Source: Thysanoteuthis rhombus (taxonomy: Eukaryota; Mollusca; Cephalopoda; Oegopsida; Thysanoteuthidae). Taken from it: DNA of 64,000 nucleotides. The notes under the pieces were generated by a model that saw nothing but the letters and a program-made list of their open reading frames with translations, did not search any database and was not told the DNA's origin. The stretch is from contig OY735218.1 in assembly GCA_963457665.1 (NCBI GenBank), forward strand, positions 47,379,341 through 47,443,340, read 5' to 3'. Within the stretch, counting starts at the first letter, position 1. The number at the start of each line of letters is the position of its first letter. Shown here in pieces: positions 13,205-25,244 of this stretch. The position numbers and the translations under genes were made by a program.

Positions 13205-14440
13205 AGACAGCAAGCCAGGGGGACGGAGATACAACAGGACTAAAGAGTGGGTAGAGAAAAGAGGTACTGGGCTAAAAATAGGGGGTGGGTAGAGAGTGTG
13301 TGAAAACAGGACTCAAGATGGATTGAAAAAGATATTGATAGATAGATAGAGAGAGGGGGGAATAGGACTAAAAAGACTGTGTGTGTGCGAGAGAGAGAGA
13401 GAGAGAAAAATTGAGATAGAGAGAGAGAGAGTTTTGGAAATAGGACTAAACAGATAACGAGAGAAGGAGCCAAACAAAATAAAGAAGGAAACGGAACGAA
13501 TGAAGAGTGGAAAAAACGAAAATGTTGAAGACGATGAAAGTGGAAAAGAAAATGTGAATGAAAGAGTGAAAAAGAAAAAAAACAAGAAAGGGGCATGTAA
13601 GAGAATGTAATGGGATGACAGGATAGGAACACATAAATGAGAGAGGGAGACGAGATTGTAATTGAAATAGAAATAAATAATATAATCATCACAAAGAGGT
13701 TAGAGAAGGAAACGACACTCGGGGAGAAGAAAAAAGGAGTGTTAAGGAAGGGCAGGATATAGGAGAGAAGGAAAGGGAAGAAAGAGAGAATGAGAAAAAT
13801 TAGGAAGAGAAGGAGAGGAAGTAGGGGCATAAACAAAGGGGAAAGGAGAGGAAAACAGGAAAGAGGAAGAGAACAATACGAGAGAGAGAAAGTAAACAAG
13901 GGAAAACACAATCAAGGAAAGGAAATAGAGAGAAAACAATAGGAAGAAGGAGAGGACAACAGGAAAGGGGGAGAAAAGAAAAGGGAAGAAAAGAAGAAAA
14001 GACAAGAGAGAGTGAAGGGAAGGAAAGCGGGACGAAAAGAAAAAGGAAAACAGAGAAAAGAGAAGAGGGATACATAAAAGGAAATAAGGAAGAACAAAAA
14101 AAATGAAGAGAAAAATAGAGAGAAAAGGGAGTGAACAAAAGGGTAAAGGAGAGAAGGAAAGGAAAGAAGGAAAAAGACTGAGAAAACGGAGAAAGAGAAA
14201 GAGAAGAGAAAGAAAGACGAAGAGAAGGGGAAGAAAGACGGAGAGAAAGGACCGAAAGAGGAACAGATGAAAAGGAAATAGGGGGAGGCAGAAACAAGAG
14301 AGGGAGAGGAGAAAAAGAAAGTGAGAGTGAAGGATAGGAAATGGACGAAAATGGATTGAAAACAAAGAAGTGACAAATGAACGACGTCGTGACAAAGAAG
14401 GGAGGAAAGGGTAGGGGAAGAAAAGAGAATATATAATCCA
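13205..14440 (+). repeat. Long polypurine tract (G and A on plus strand)
   Basis: About 1.2 kb in which the plus strand is overwhelmingly A and G, with C and T only as scattered interruptions. The first part holds repeats of a phrase like AATAGGACTAAA (near 13234, 13266, 13305, 13360 and 13441) between GA-rich runs. The complementary strand yields long open frames of Phe, Ser, Leu and Pro (up to 245 residues), which I treat as a composition artefact rather than genes. Confidence 0.85.
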
Positions 14441-15764
14441 ATAGAAATCAAAAGCAATGAATGCAAAATCATTCTGAATGATGGAAAAAAAAACCCCAAA
14501 AATGTTGAAAGATGAAAAATTTGAGAAGAAAGAATAAGAAAAAATGAATAAATAAAACGAATCAATGAAAAATATCCACCCAGGGCAATTCTCTGTTCAT
14601 TGCTATGCAACTTGTTCCCCGGGTAGAAATTAATGATTCCTACATTCATAATTGCTTATTTTATCTCATTCTCTCTTGATTCAGGTGGAGAATATTTTGT
14701 TAATTTGTTTTTCACATTCATCTGAAAATCTCTGGTGATTAGCGTTGCATATCTTGGCGCTAGACAACAAGAACAAGTCTGAGATCAATATACGAAAATA
14801 TGAACTGAAAATCTTACCAGTAAGCCCTGTCGATTTCAACCAGACGCACAATCTTTCGTTCTTTTGACAGTGCATCAATTCGTTTAATGATAAGGTCAAA
14901 GGATCATTGATTGCCAGCAAAACAGTGTGAATAAAAATAAATCGTACCGTTTTTAAAGAACGCAAGAGAGCAGAAAACGTTTACATATTGTGTAGGACGA
15001 CGTGCAAAACTTAAAACATTCCCTCCACCCACAAAAAAGGGCTGTCAAAAAAGTTGACGTAAGCTCCGTCATCTTTCTTTCAGCACTTGTTGATGGATAT
15101 AGACGTATATTTGCCAAACCTCATGAAATCTCAAGTTGATAGCAGTTTGTGGAAGTACATGCACATATACGTGAATACGTATGTTTGCATGTGTACTCAT
15201 TTCGTTGGTCAAGCTGAGAGGGTTGTGAAAAAAGGGATTGTGTGCCACGTGGTAATTAAAATTGACAGCCAACAGAGCTCGTCAAAGAAGCAGGAATACA
15301 TTGTCCATCATTGCCCAACGTAGGAGTGGAACCCATGTCGTTATGATATACATAAGTTGTGTATGTCTTGCAGAGTTTTGACATATGAATTCAAGTAAAT
15401 CCTTAAACATTAATCACATGACATGGTTGGTCAATCAAAATTGTAAATTCAGCAGGCTAATTTGATGAAGTTAGAATTTCTTTATTTCGGAAGCCCCTGA
15501 CGAAATTATTCTCAGAATCAGGAATTCATGTGAGCAATCATAGATAACCGGAAATCATTTTGATATACCATACGGCTTATAAAGTGAAGAAAATACAAAT
15601 TATTTTCCTTGGTTAAGTATTTAAGGGAGTCGATACAGGTATCAAATAGAAGACATTGTTAAACTATTCGATGAAAAATTCAACTCATTTTTGCAGAAAA
15701 CATTTTGGCAAGAGTACCTCGATAAATAATTTTGAATTCTTTTACGTTCCGTTCTTGATCATCG
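14441..15764. other. Unassigned sequence
   Basis: No gene or shared repeat seen. The 94-residue frame at 14681-14965 has no recognisable feature. Confidence 0.5.
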
Positions 15765-15965
15765 AGACGCCAATCTGCAACTAACAAACTGGCCATCCTG
15801 ATCCGATCTATAAGAGCGGCAATCATTCTTTGATGAAGTGCTTAGTTGGCCTCTGTCCAAAACTCAAATTCAAGTGCCTCAAGTGGTCTTCAACCCGGTG
15901 TGATCTGAAATCTATTTCCTCGTAGAGGAGGCTTCTAACGCTTTTCAGAAGACGTCCTCTCGAAA
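15765..15965 (+). repeat. R4 repeat, left arm of a diverged inverted pair
   Basis: Contains CAACTAACAAACTGGCCATC, CTGTCCAAAACTCAAATTCA, GATCTGAAATCTATTTCCTC and CTTTTCAGAAGACGTCC. The reverse complement of 17800-17990 carries the same phrases in the same order. Both copies can be read as CPKLKFK, then DLKSISS. The family is unknown to me. Confidence 0.6.
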
Positions 15966-16554
15966 TCTGAATTGATTTCTCTTGGCCTTGGCGATTTCTT
16001 ATTTCATCCTTTTAGGTACATTTCTGCTTAAGGGCAGACTTTTGAGGGTCTAAGTTCTCGAAAACGGTGTCTGAATTATAAATATTGGGTTTAACGGTTA
16101 TAAATAGTCATGGTTCTTTGTCTGGAATATCACCACCTCTCCTTACAACTTTACTTTTTGATTGATAACGCACTTGATTTTTTCATAACAACTATTTTCT
16201 GTTTTGGGTCATCAAGATATCGTGAATACAAAACAGATTCTGGATTAAATCTTCTGAATGTATTCTCAGTCTTTTAATGATATGGTATTAGTACGAATTA
16301 GACGCGAACTATCCTAGCTGGACTTTGAACTCTGTCCACTTAGCAGCATCTCTACTGGGAACAATACAATATCAGATGCAATCATCCAAAATTGCTATCA
16401 AAACTGCCAACATAGGATTTATCAGTTTTTAAGACAGTTTGGCCGTCTGGTTGGAGATGTTTTTATCACAAGGACATTCCTCATCAATAGAACTGAAGAG
16501 TTGATAATTCACATATTCACACCTTATAACGTATACAAAAAAAGTTTTGCTTAT

Positions 16555-16700
16555 CCTACCCCTGCAACAAATAGTGACACAAGTATTTTGGCCATGCGAC
16601 GGTTATTGAGTGAATAAGCAGATCTGTTACAGATATTATTCAAATTTTCACTATCATACCATTTGCTGGTCAGTGCTCCTTCGTTGAGTAAATGTTTGAG
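16555..16700 (+). repeat. R3 partial copy
   Basis: Contains ACACAAGTATTTTGGCCATG and GTTATTGAGTGAATAAGCAG, which correspond to the final part of R3 (ACGTTGGCC-CGTG and TATTGGGT-ACTTATCAG). It lies 95 bp from a copy in the opposite orientation. Confidence 0.45.
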
Positions 16701-16794
16701 AAGTAGTAGAATATTTCTACCCCGCAATAAATATGATTTTCACTGGGGGGGGGGTCTTGTGAACAGAACTTAGAACGTATTATTGGTACCTCAC

Positions 16795-17230
16795 CGTAGT
16801 CAATAGTCAGGTATGGTTGGTGGGTCAATAGGAACCGTCACGTGGCCATCATCTTTAGTAGTATGCCGTATTTGGGTGATCAGTTGAAAATCTGATTAAA
16901 AACTGATCAATGAATAAATATATTCTGCTGCCTTTCGTTGGGCAGTGGTCACTAAAAATATATAAATTTTCAAGAACAGAGGATGAATGCTACAGGACAC
17001 AAACTGGTAAATCGAGCATATACTAACAATGGAAATTGAAGGACCATCTACTTAGGGAAGATCCAAAATCATTTTTTTTCCTGAATATAAGTAAATACTT
17101 GAATCTTAAGTTCTCTAGTAACCGGTGTATATGTATATGATACATACATAGGCGAACTGCCAGTCAGCTACACCACCTTAAAAGCTGGAAAAACCTGAGT
17201 TGTTGGTGACAGTTTTAGTTGATAGCTTTT
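16795..17230 (-). repeat. R3 dispersed repeat copy
   Basis: In reverse orientation: GGGTCAATAGGAACCGTCAC and GTGGCCATCATC, GGTGATCAGTTGAAAATCTG, AACTGATCAATGAATAA, GTTGGGCAGTGGTCACTAAA, and the end region with ATGATACATACATAGG and CTGCCAGTCAGCTACACC. Order and spacing agree with the copies at 34.9 and 39.7 kb. Confidence 0.6.
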
Positions 17231-17764
17231 AATATCTTTCAGTCCTAATAGAATTGATACCCTCACAAAAACATATATATTGTGAAATTAAAAAAAATAA
17301 CTTTTTTTCTCCTTGACACAATATGGAACAAATGATCAGCCGTATAGCTCTATTAGCGTGGCTTATACATGTTATAAATACGTGACGTGCATACATACAT
17401 GCATATATAGACTGCCAAACTTATTCGAAATTTAAAAAAAAATGGTTAACAGTTTTGTAGACCTTTTTCTATTGACTGATCCGTATTTAGATATTTATAG
17501 TGTGAATGAAAAGATTGAATAGCAAGATTTCTTTTGCCATCAACCTTTTTTTAGTCTGCATCAAGGCCACAACGAACTCATCGCAAAGGGCAGAATGTCA
17601 CCCACGATCAGGCTCAGTGGGAAAACCATAAGCGTACGTACAGGCTGTACATACTCACTCTACCTGATCTCTAAAAGCGGTTACAAAACTGATAATTGAC
17701 CAGGTTCGATGCTACTCAACTAAAGTGATCAAAAAAAAAAAAAAACCCAAAACAGTGCTTGTCA

Positions 17765-17990
17765 GTGTGATATGACCGCTAACGGTACCCAGCATTCTTC
17801 TAAGTTTCATTGCAGTTTTGAGAATAGGTCTTCTGGAAAGCGAAAGAGGCCTCTGTGAAGAAATCGATTTCAAATCAAACGGGGATGAAGAATATGTGAG
17901 GTACTTGAATTTCAGTTTTGGACAGGGACCAGCTATAAGGGAGGTCAGTTTGTTGGTTGCATCTCTATCTCCAAGAGCCAAATGTTAAAC
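17765..17990 (-). repeat. R4 repeat, right arm of a diverged inverted pair, with a short ORF
   Basis: On the minus strand it matches 15765-15965, apart from a gap of about 50 bp. An 89-residue open frame (17712-17981, minus) reads CPKLKFKYLTYSSSPFDLKS in its middle. I do not recognise the product. The amino-acid agreement may only reflect nucleotide identity. Confidence 0.55.
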
Positions 17991-18109
17991 CGTACGTACA
18001 ATGCACTTTCGCTATTGTTCTTTCCATGAAAATAAATCGTTCTGATAAACTTTCAACGAAAATTGTCACCAAAACTCTTACAGAAACGTCGAACAGAAGT
18101 TTCAATAAG

Positions 18110-18570
18110 TTTTTAAGTTTGTCCAGCTGGTTATATATGTGTGTGCTTGTGTGTAGTATGTATATACATATGTTTGTATCTATGTATGTATTTATGTATG
18201 TTTTTGTATGTATGTATGTATGTATGTATGTATGTATGTATGTATGTATGTGTGTATAGGTCACACAAATGCAGCTAGAGGGTTAAAAAATAAAATATTC
18301 AAATATCTTTTTTCAATATTCCTCATCTGAATGAATTTTAGTGCTGGGTTCAATTTGCAATGAAGCTTTATAAAATATTTTTTTTTCAGGTTACGTCTGC
18401 TTGTGTTTATTCCATAAAGTGCCCCATCTATGTATTTCTGACTTTTTAGTGATCACTTCCTAACAAAATGCGGAAAGAGAACATCCTTTCAATTGGTTTC
18501 ACAAACATGGCATGCGGCGAAAAGACATATGTCACGTGACAATTTTTATTTCGTGTCGAACCAAACCTGA
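18110..18570 (+). repeat. R3 dispersed repeat copy containing a (TATG)n array
   Basis: It begins with GTCCAGCTGGTTATATATGT, passes through a (TATG)n run (about 18170-18256), then GCAGCTAGAGGGTTAA, GGGTTCAATTTGCAATGAAG, TTTTTAGTGATCACTTCCTA and ends after CATATGTCACGTGAC. The microsatellite lies where other copies have a short ATACATGTATGTA stretch. Confidence 0.65.
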
Positions 18571-20529
18571 TTTTGATATTCATACGATGGTTTTGAAATT
18601 TTCAATTAATCTCATTGGTATATGATCAAATCATAAAGTCTTTACTCTCCATAGGTACAGTATACTGACATATATTTCTCTTCCGTCATTCAGTCACTTT
18701 AATTCCTGATCACTGACACTGATTTATTTTCAATCAATTTTACTTGTAGAATAACGATAAATATTACATGAAATAGAATAACGATCTGATCGTTATATTA
18801 AATGAAATGAAAAAAAATACTAGTAACAGTGATACAAAAAGAAACTTGCTGTTACTTGCTTGGGCAAATAACTCTGCATTTCATCTATGAACTTCTAGAT
18901 ATCTAATCATTTAAAAACAGTAGAATTTATACAATAGTCATTCAAGTCAGCAGGGAACTTTGAGAATATCAGCAGCAATAATGGTATTTTTCTGTTTTTT
19001 TCCCTGCAGATCGAAGTCTAAAGCTATCATTTTTTTGAATTTTTACGGCACATACTTTTACAAATTTAGGGAATATTTGTATCACATTCTGTTGAAGTTT
19101 TATGTTTATTGCTCTGGACATTCATTCAATCAAAATATTTTTCCAGAGTAGATTTCATCCGTCCGTCTGATTGATCAAGAATTCTCAAGACATTTTTAAT
19201 CTGATCTTATCTAACACAATTCAATAGTTTCGCGTGCAAGATATTTGTAGAAATCCTTTATTTGTCTCGATGACCGCATTAAGCGCGGTTAATGTCCATT
19301 TTCTCAAGTCTTTACTTCTACAGATTGTATTAAGCAAGAGAGATAACGACAGAAGAAGGCCAATAAAATATAAGTAAAAAAAAGAAATATTTATAAAAAA
19401 AGAAAATTACAAAACGAATAAAGATAGCTACAAAATAAAGACACAACTTTGAATTCTCAACAGGGAAGCAAATGTCCATTGAACAGTAATAATGGTCTGA
19501 CCGGGAACCGATGGACACAAGTCGTTAAGAACTTTTGGCACATGTCGTAAATACAAATATACATTGATGCGTGGATTCGTTGGGAATTCTACGAACAAAG
19601 ACTTTTATTATTCTCGAAGAATACGGAAAGAAAAATAAAAGTAAATAAACAGATACTTGAATACCATTTCATACAATAGAGTCCATGTTTTAAAATAATG
19701 TTACATTCGTTTTAAAATACATATCAATCCTAGGAAGAACATTATGACTGTGAAAAAAAAAGCTAGGGCGTTTTCTGTATATTATTTCAATTCTGTGCGA
19801 AGGAACTCATAGCACAACATATAAATTTTTGTAATTTTACATAAAATATCAGTGAAAATCACGTGACCATGAAGTACTTATGGTAGCAATATTTAATATA
19901 CAAGAAAGGATTGGGTAACTAGACAATTTAATGTTTACTGGAGTTCTCAAATGATGCATTTGCACTCTATTATGGAAGAAGCAGGTGACCAAATGGTAAC
20001 AACATCACAAATGGAGTCAGTAAAACGAGTTCAAACTTCAGCGGTGACAGCAGTCGTTCATTTCAACCTAATACCCCTCGGAAAGGTTTGAATACATCCT
20101 TTTTCTCCCCAGATATGAGCAGATAGGGCTCTTCCGTCTTGTTAGGCAACAGAGATGGAAAAGTCTTAATTCAAACCCTTCTCACAGTGTTGTGAGTGGC
20201 TGGCAACACACACAGTAGGAAGCATGTTCCAGAAATAGATTGTAAATGGATCACTGGTTAATCTTTAACTGGCTGAGCGGGCCAGAAGTGGATGATTTCA
20301 AAGTGGAAGATGAAAATAGGAGTAAAGAGTTCTGGATGATGCATTTTCATTATTCTACGATTTCTTCCAGCACATCTTTACCATTTTTACAGAACATTTC
20401 AACCGTTATGTTGTACACCATCCATGGGTTGTTGGAACTGATGAGATGAAGTATAATTATTGTTCCACCTTTTGCTCTGCATTTGACTCAATTAGAAACA
20501 GTGAAAAAATTATTAAAATAGGTATGTTC
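18571..20529. other. Unassigned sequence
   Basis: No gene, shared repeat or microsatellite of note. Confidence 0.5.
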
Positions 20530-20990
20530 AGTTTTCTATTGGTCTGACTGGATGGCAGGTTGGCTATGGATGTATATTTGTATGTATCGTTGGTAGAGTC
20601 TGCATCTATGTAGTTAGAGCTCTAAAAATTTAAACATGACATTTCTAGAAATTTTTTTTCAAGATCCCAGATCCCTTCTCCTCGAGAAGGTTTCAAGTTG
20701 TAAAGTCCAAATTACATTCTGAGAATATGGTAGACTGGTCCCTCATTTTTTGCTTAGAAGTGTTCATATTTGTTTTTCTGCTTTTTTTTTCTTTTTGATT
20801 TATAATTTTTTAGTGATCATTGCTGAACAATTGTCACGTGAAATGAGTCATTCATTGATCTCTCTTTTCCAATCTTCCCAATGTTAAACCCCAACATTGC
20901 TGCCAAAACCGATGGCCAAACTACTGTTTCCATTGAGTGATTAATCAGACCTGTCATTGCTCGTTTTCTAAGACAATATTTCAGCCTATA
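20530..20990 (+). repeat. R3 dispersed repeat copy, near full length
   Basis: It begins GTCTGACTGGATGGCAGGTT, then TATTTGTATGTATCG, then TTTTTTAGTGATCATTGCTG, CATTCATTGATCTCTCTTTT, and ends after GTTTCCATTGAGTGATTAAT. Order and spacing agree with the copies at 18.1, 34.0 and 39.7 kb. Confidence 0.65.
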
Positions 20991-22944
20991 AAGAGTCTAT
21001 ATTCTCTAAAATCAACCGATGATATAAAGAAGCAATGCGAATAGGAAAATCACATTTCTTTGAGTGCTCAAATCAGAAACATTAGCTTGACATTGAAATT
21101 CTGTCTACTGGGGCCAGTGAGAAATACACAACAACCCAAGTCACGTGCCAAACCCTGCAAGATATATTCTAATGTCTCTCTGTATTTTATGAATCTTTTA
21201 CATGAACCATTTTACTCATTCATATAGGTTTACTTGTATTGAAAGAGAGAGAGAGAGATAGTGAGAGAGAGAGAGTGAGAGAGAGTGAGTGAGAGAGAGA
21301 GAGAGAGAGATCCATTCTAAAAACCTATGACTTAGCATGAGTGCATTGTATGTATGGATTTGTTCATTTACATAGAGCTATTCTAAACATGTTTCGAAGC
21401 AAAAGAGCTCCATCTTCAGCGGAACAGTGAAACACTTTCGGCGTCTGTAGAGCAGTAGATGAATGTGTAAAACCATTGAAATGATATATTTCATTTTAGG
21501 TTCATCATTCTCCTGTTGGACGGGGAACTGGGTTGGTGACAGTAATGACTATCTTGAGAAATTGTCCTTAGCCAAGGTTTCCACGAGACCGATTGTCATG
21601 AGAAAATTCCGGGTAAGGAGAAAAAGTATGATATAATAAGGGGCTTAAAACTCTGAAAGATTGATGAATAGGAATCCTGGTGTTTAAGAACCATGTGGAA
21701 TGAAATAGCGAATAGTTTTATTATTTAAAAAAATATTAAGAAATGCATCCGTGACTAAAGGTTCTTACATTGTTATAGAAACGGTCAATTTTATTTAATT
21801 TCAATTTTCCATTTTTAATTTTCTTTTATTCATTTATGTTCGTTTCTCTATTTATCTCATTCCTATTTTCATTCCTGCGTTGGAGGGTGAGTGGGGTTTC
21901 CTTAAAATTGTTTTAAAAAGATATTATTTTTTTTATGTTCATCATAATCTATTGATTAATGGGCGTGTGTTAGTTGGGGGTAGTTAGCAGTTTGGATAAT
22001 TTCAGTGATGGTGATTATCTCATGGGTTCAAGTTAGGTGACAATTACGTTGTTTAATCTAATATTAATTCATTAGTAGGAACAGTCTTTAGAAGTAAACT
22101 CCAGGTGCTTTCATAATTCCCAAGAATTGTGGCTTTTCGAGCAGTAATCTTCTCTATTCTTTTGATGATCTACAAAATTGTTCTCAGCAATATTGTTTTC
22201 GAATAAGAAATGTTAAGTGAAGTATTATTTTGAACCTGAATGAACTATTAGTTTACAACTACTAAATGTTGTACGTAAGCTTATCTTCCATTGGTAAATT
22301 CAGATGCTAAATTTTGTGATGTTTTACATTTAATGCTCCATCAATATTCCAAGATCGTTTTAATGGGAAACATTATGATATGTGAACGATCGAACATTAT
22401 TATTCACACAATAAAATTTCATTCTGAAAAAATATTCAAAAAATGTTCAAATCAAGAGATACAACTGAGACAAACGAATAAAAGTATTTTGAATTAAAAA
22501 TGAAGATTCAAAAAGTATCTGCTGACAGAATAAAATCCGTCATCGGTACCTTGACCAAAAAATAAGCAAGTTTCAAGAATTGAAGAGTTTGAAGTTGAAT
22601 GTTCTAGTTTATATTATGGGTTCGATGTTCGTTTTATGTTCAAGATGTAACGCCATCTACATAGATAACAGAAAAATTTTTGCTGATAAGAAATATTCTT
22701 ACCACAGAAATGACAAAATCTAATCTTCCTATCATTCTGTGCTGGGGGTGAGTTTCCCAAGTGGTGACAATTTACAATCGATTTCCCTATGCACTTTTTT
22801 GACAGACTCATTAATGTGCTTTTTCTATCACATTCAAATACGTGTAATAACGGGAGATTATTTAAATTGAGAGTTTCAATATAATATAACTCAATTTATA
22901 ATCATTTTACCGAATCATATATCCGATTCTTGATAACTACCCTC
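20991..22944. other. Mostly unassigned sequence
   Basis: Contains the (GA)n run at 21241. A 65-residue minus frame at 22614-22811 carries two CxxC pairs (CHFCGK and CYLCRW, 13 residues between), but I see no further support for a gene. Confidence 0.45.
21241..21311. repeat. (GA)n microsatellite
   Basis: Imperfect GA repeats with GTGA interruptions. Confidence 0.9.
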
Positions 22945-23125
22945 GTGTCTCTGTCTCTGTCTCCCTCTCTCTATATATATACATGTAAAAAAATACATAA
23001 AAATGAATCAATGAGCTTGTTTATGTTATTAGCACCAACACACACACACTTGCACATGCACACACATACATGTATATATATACGTACAGAGAGAGAGAGG
23101 GAGAGGGGGCGAGATGGAGAGAGAA
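22945..23125. repeat. Microsatellite cluster (CT)n, (CA)n, (GA)n
   Basis: CT-rich run near 22947-22972, CA-rich runs near 23037-23067 and a GA-rich run near 23087-23125. Confidence 0.8.
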
Positions 23126-23275
23126 ATAAGTATGAGGTATACTTACAAACTTAGAAATAGTCACCATCGTTGGAAATAAATTTATATCTAATAACCTCGT
23201 TAACAGTGGGAAAGTTTTCAAAGTTGAATTTTTGAACACACAGGAAAATGAAATCCGGATATTCGGTGTGCAACT

Positions 23276-23539
23276 CAGCAACTACTCAGTGTGACTATAG
23301 ACTATCCGTTATCCCATCCAGTACCACGAGGCAGGATTGAAACCTTCACTTCAGACCAAGAGACGATATCCTACCTCCGCACTTCGGAACTTGACGGTCA
23401 GTAAGGCTTAATTTAAGCGATGTATTTATTTAGTTTAAATTTCCCGTCCACCAGAGTGCTCTATTCCTATGGAGGAGCATTGCATAAGCTTACAATGAAC
23501 GAGCTACCCCACTTATAGAGTGCTCAACCTTACATAGCG

Positions 23540-23545
<6 letters not shown>
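23276..23545 (-). mobile_element. SINE-1 copy D
   Basis: On the minus strand it reads from AGGTTGAGCACTCTATAAGT through GAATAGAGCACTCTGGTGGA to the tRNA-like module at about 23315-23395, with GGTTTCAATCC as box B and TACTGGATGGGATAA after it. Its 5' end adjoins the (TA)n array at 23546-23625, which also forms the tail of the SINE-2 copy beyond it. Its 3' part lacks the GCTGTC--TGGATGAC phrase and has no (TA)n tail. Confidence 0.75.

Positions 23546-23625
<80 letters not shown>
23546..23625. repeat. (TA)n array joining SINE-2 and SINE-1
   Basis: About 40 TA repeats. On the minus strand they follow the 3' end of SINE-2 and precede the 5' end of SINE-1 copy D. Confidence 0.95.
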
Positions 23626-23626
<1 letters not shown>

Positions 23627-23826
23627 ATGATGAATTGCGTTATTCTATATACACACTCGTTTGAAATGATCCCCTGTCTTTACACAGTTGTTTTATCACT
23701 CAATTATGACAACGCAAATAGATTAAACAATGAAAAAAATCGGGCTGCAGTAAGAACCAAACCTGCCACAGGTAGCGTAGCTGCTTCAACGTCGCGATGC
23801 TCTTACCATTGAGGTGACCAGTTGCT
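23626..23826 (-). mobile_element. SINE-2 copy with (TA)n tail
   Basis: On the minus strand the tRNA-like head includes CACCTCAATGGTAAGAGCAT and GGCAGGTTTGGTTCTTACTG (worn box B). The body shares GATCATTTCAAA and ATAACGCAATTCAT with the copy at 42720-42943. Its 3' end runs directly into a (TA)n array of about 80 bp at 23546-23625. Confidence 0.75.
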
Positions 23827-23984
23827 GGTAATGCGAAGGCAAAATAACTGCTTTGAAACCAAATTATCATCTTGGTGTATTTGTCTCTCTCAACGCATCA
23901 GTCGTGTATTTAAGAAAATGAACATATTTGGCCCAAGAGAAAAAATGAATTATACATTGTGTTATATTATATAGAAACTTATTT

Positions 23985-24105
23985 CATCGTTACGTTGAAG
24001 TAGCTACCTTATTGATTGCAGGTTTGATTAATTATTAACATATATCAACTGCGTAACGACGGAAAACCATTTCGAATAAGTTTCTAGAGAATACAACGCA
24101 ATTTA
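23985..24105 (+). mobile_element. SINE-2 fragment
   Basis: A plus-strand partial copy with GTTGAAGTAGCTACCTTATT and GCAGGTTTGATTA (worn head), then CGTAACGACGGAAAACCATT and ACGCAATTTATAAT near 24096. It lies about 160 bp from the full copy at 23626-23826 in the opposite orientation. Confidence 0.55.
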
Positions 24106-24221
24106 TAATTGATTTTTTTTCTGTCTGACCAAATATGTCTATTTACTTAAATACGTGACTGTCGCGTTGAAAGTGACGAATAAACGGTGAGTAAACATGA
24201 TAAGAATCCCGTTTGAAAGCA

Positions 24222-24247
24222 GTTCTCTCTCTCTTTCTCTATCTCTC

Positions 24248-24342
<95 letters not shown>
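24222..24342. repeat. Compound (CT)n(TA)n microsatellite
   Basis: CT repeats from 24222 to 24301, then TA repeats to 24341. Confidence 0.95.
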
Positions 24343-24343
<1 letters not shown>

Positions 24344-24554
24344 AATTTGCTGTATAAAAAATTGTTTTCTATACTTTTGGGGCTTCTCCAGGCGAGCCAT
24401 GACAGAGATACAAGCATAGTTGTGTAATGAATCTTTCACAATATTTTAAACTTTCTTCTCAACTTTATGTTTAATGCTGAATGTATCAAGTATTTTATGA
24501 AATAAACACATTGCATTGTATTATACTATATTATATTATGTTGTATTCCTTATT

Positions 24555-24566
24555 TGTGTGTGTGTG

Positions 24567-24644
<78 letters not shown>

Positions 24645-24680
24645 AGTTTAAATGCTTGTGCGTGTGTGTGTGTGTGTGCA
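24555..24680. repeat. (TG)n(TA)n(TG)n compound microsatellite
   Basis: TG repeats flank a TA array (about 24571-24625) on both sides. Confidence 0.92.
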
Positions 24681-24971
24681 TGAAAATTTTTATGCTTTCG
24701 ATTGCAGAGTAGAGAGATGGGTTGTAGTGTGTTATTCCCAACTCCTGTTCACCAAGAGTGTTATTAGCTCGGTTGGCTGAGCAGAGATGCATTAAGGCTG
24801 TTACGTGGTACACAAAGATTTAAGCCCTGTACGGCCTTCATTTCTTCAGTCATTTACGTGGTCGGGTGTTTTATTTTCTATTCGGTAAATTCCGCTACTG
24901 GACGGAATATGCTTCCTCATATAATGATTCTACAAGTATCACATCCCGTTGGACGTGAATCGTCAAATCTG

Positions 24972-24995
24972 ACTCTTTCTCCCTCTCTCTCTATC

Positions 24996-25044
<49 letters not shown>

Positions 25045-25168
25045 GCGAAAAGAGAGGATATGTCGCAGTAGCAATGGTAACAACCTAGTTTTGTTACATA
25101 ATCCACACCAACCACCGACATACATATACCGGCTTTATCTCTCTCTCTTTCTCTCTCTCTATACATAC

Positions 25169-25244
<76 letters not shown>

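Noticed and set aside
13240-14649. Long minus-strand open frames (up to 245 residues) rich in Phe, Ser, Leu and Pro
   Set aside because: They arise in several frames at once because the opposite strand is nearly all purine. There is no domain or codon signal.
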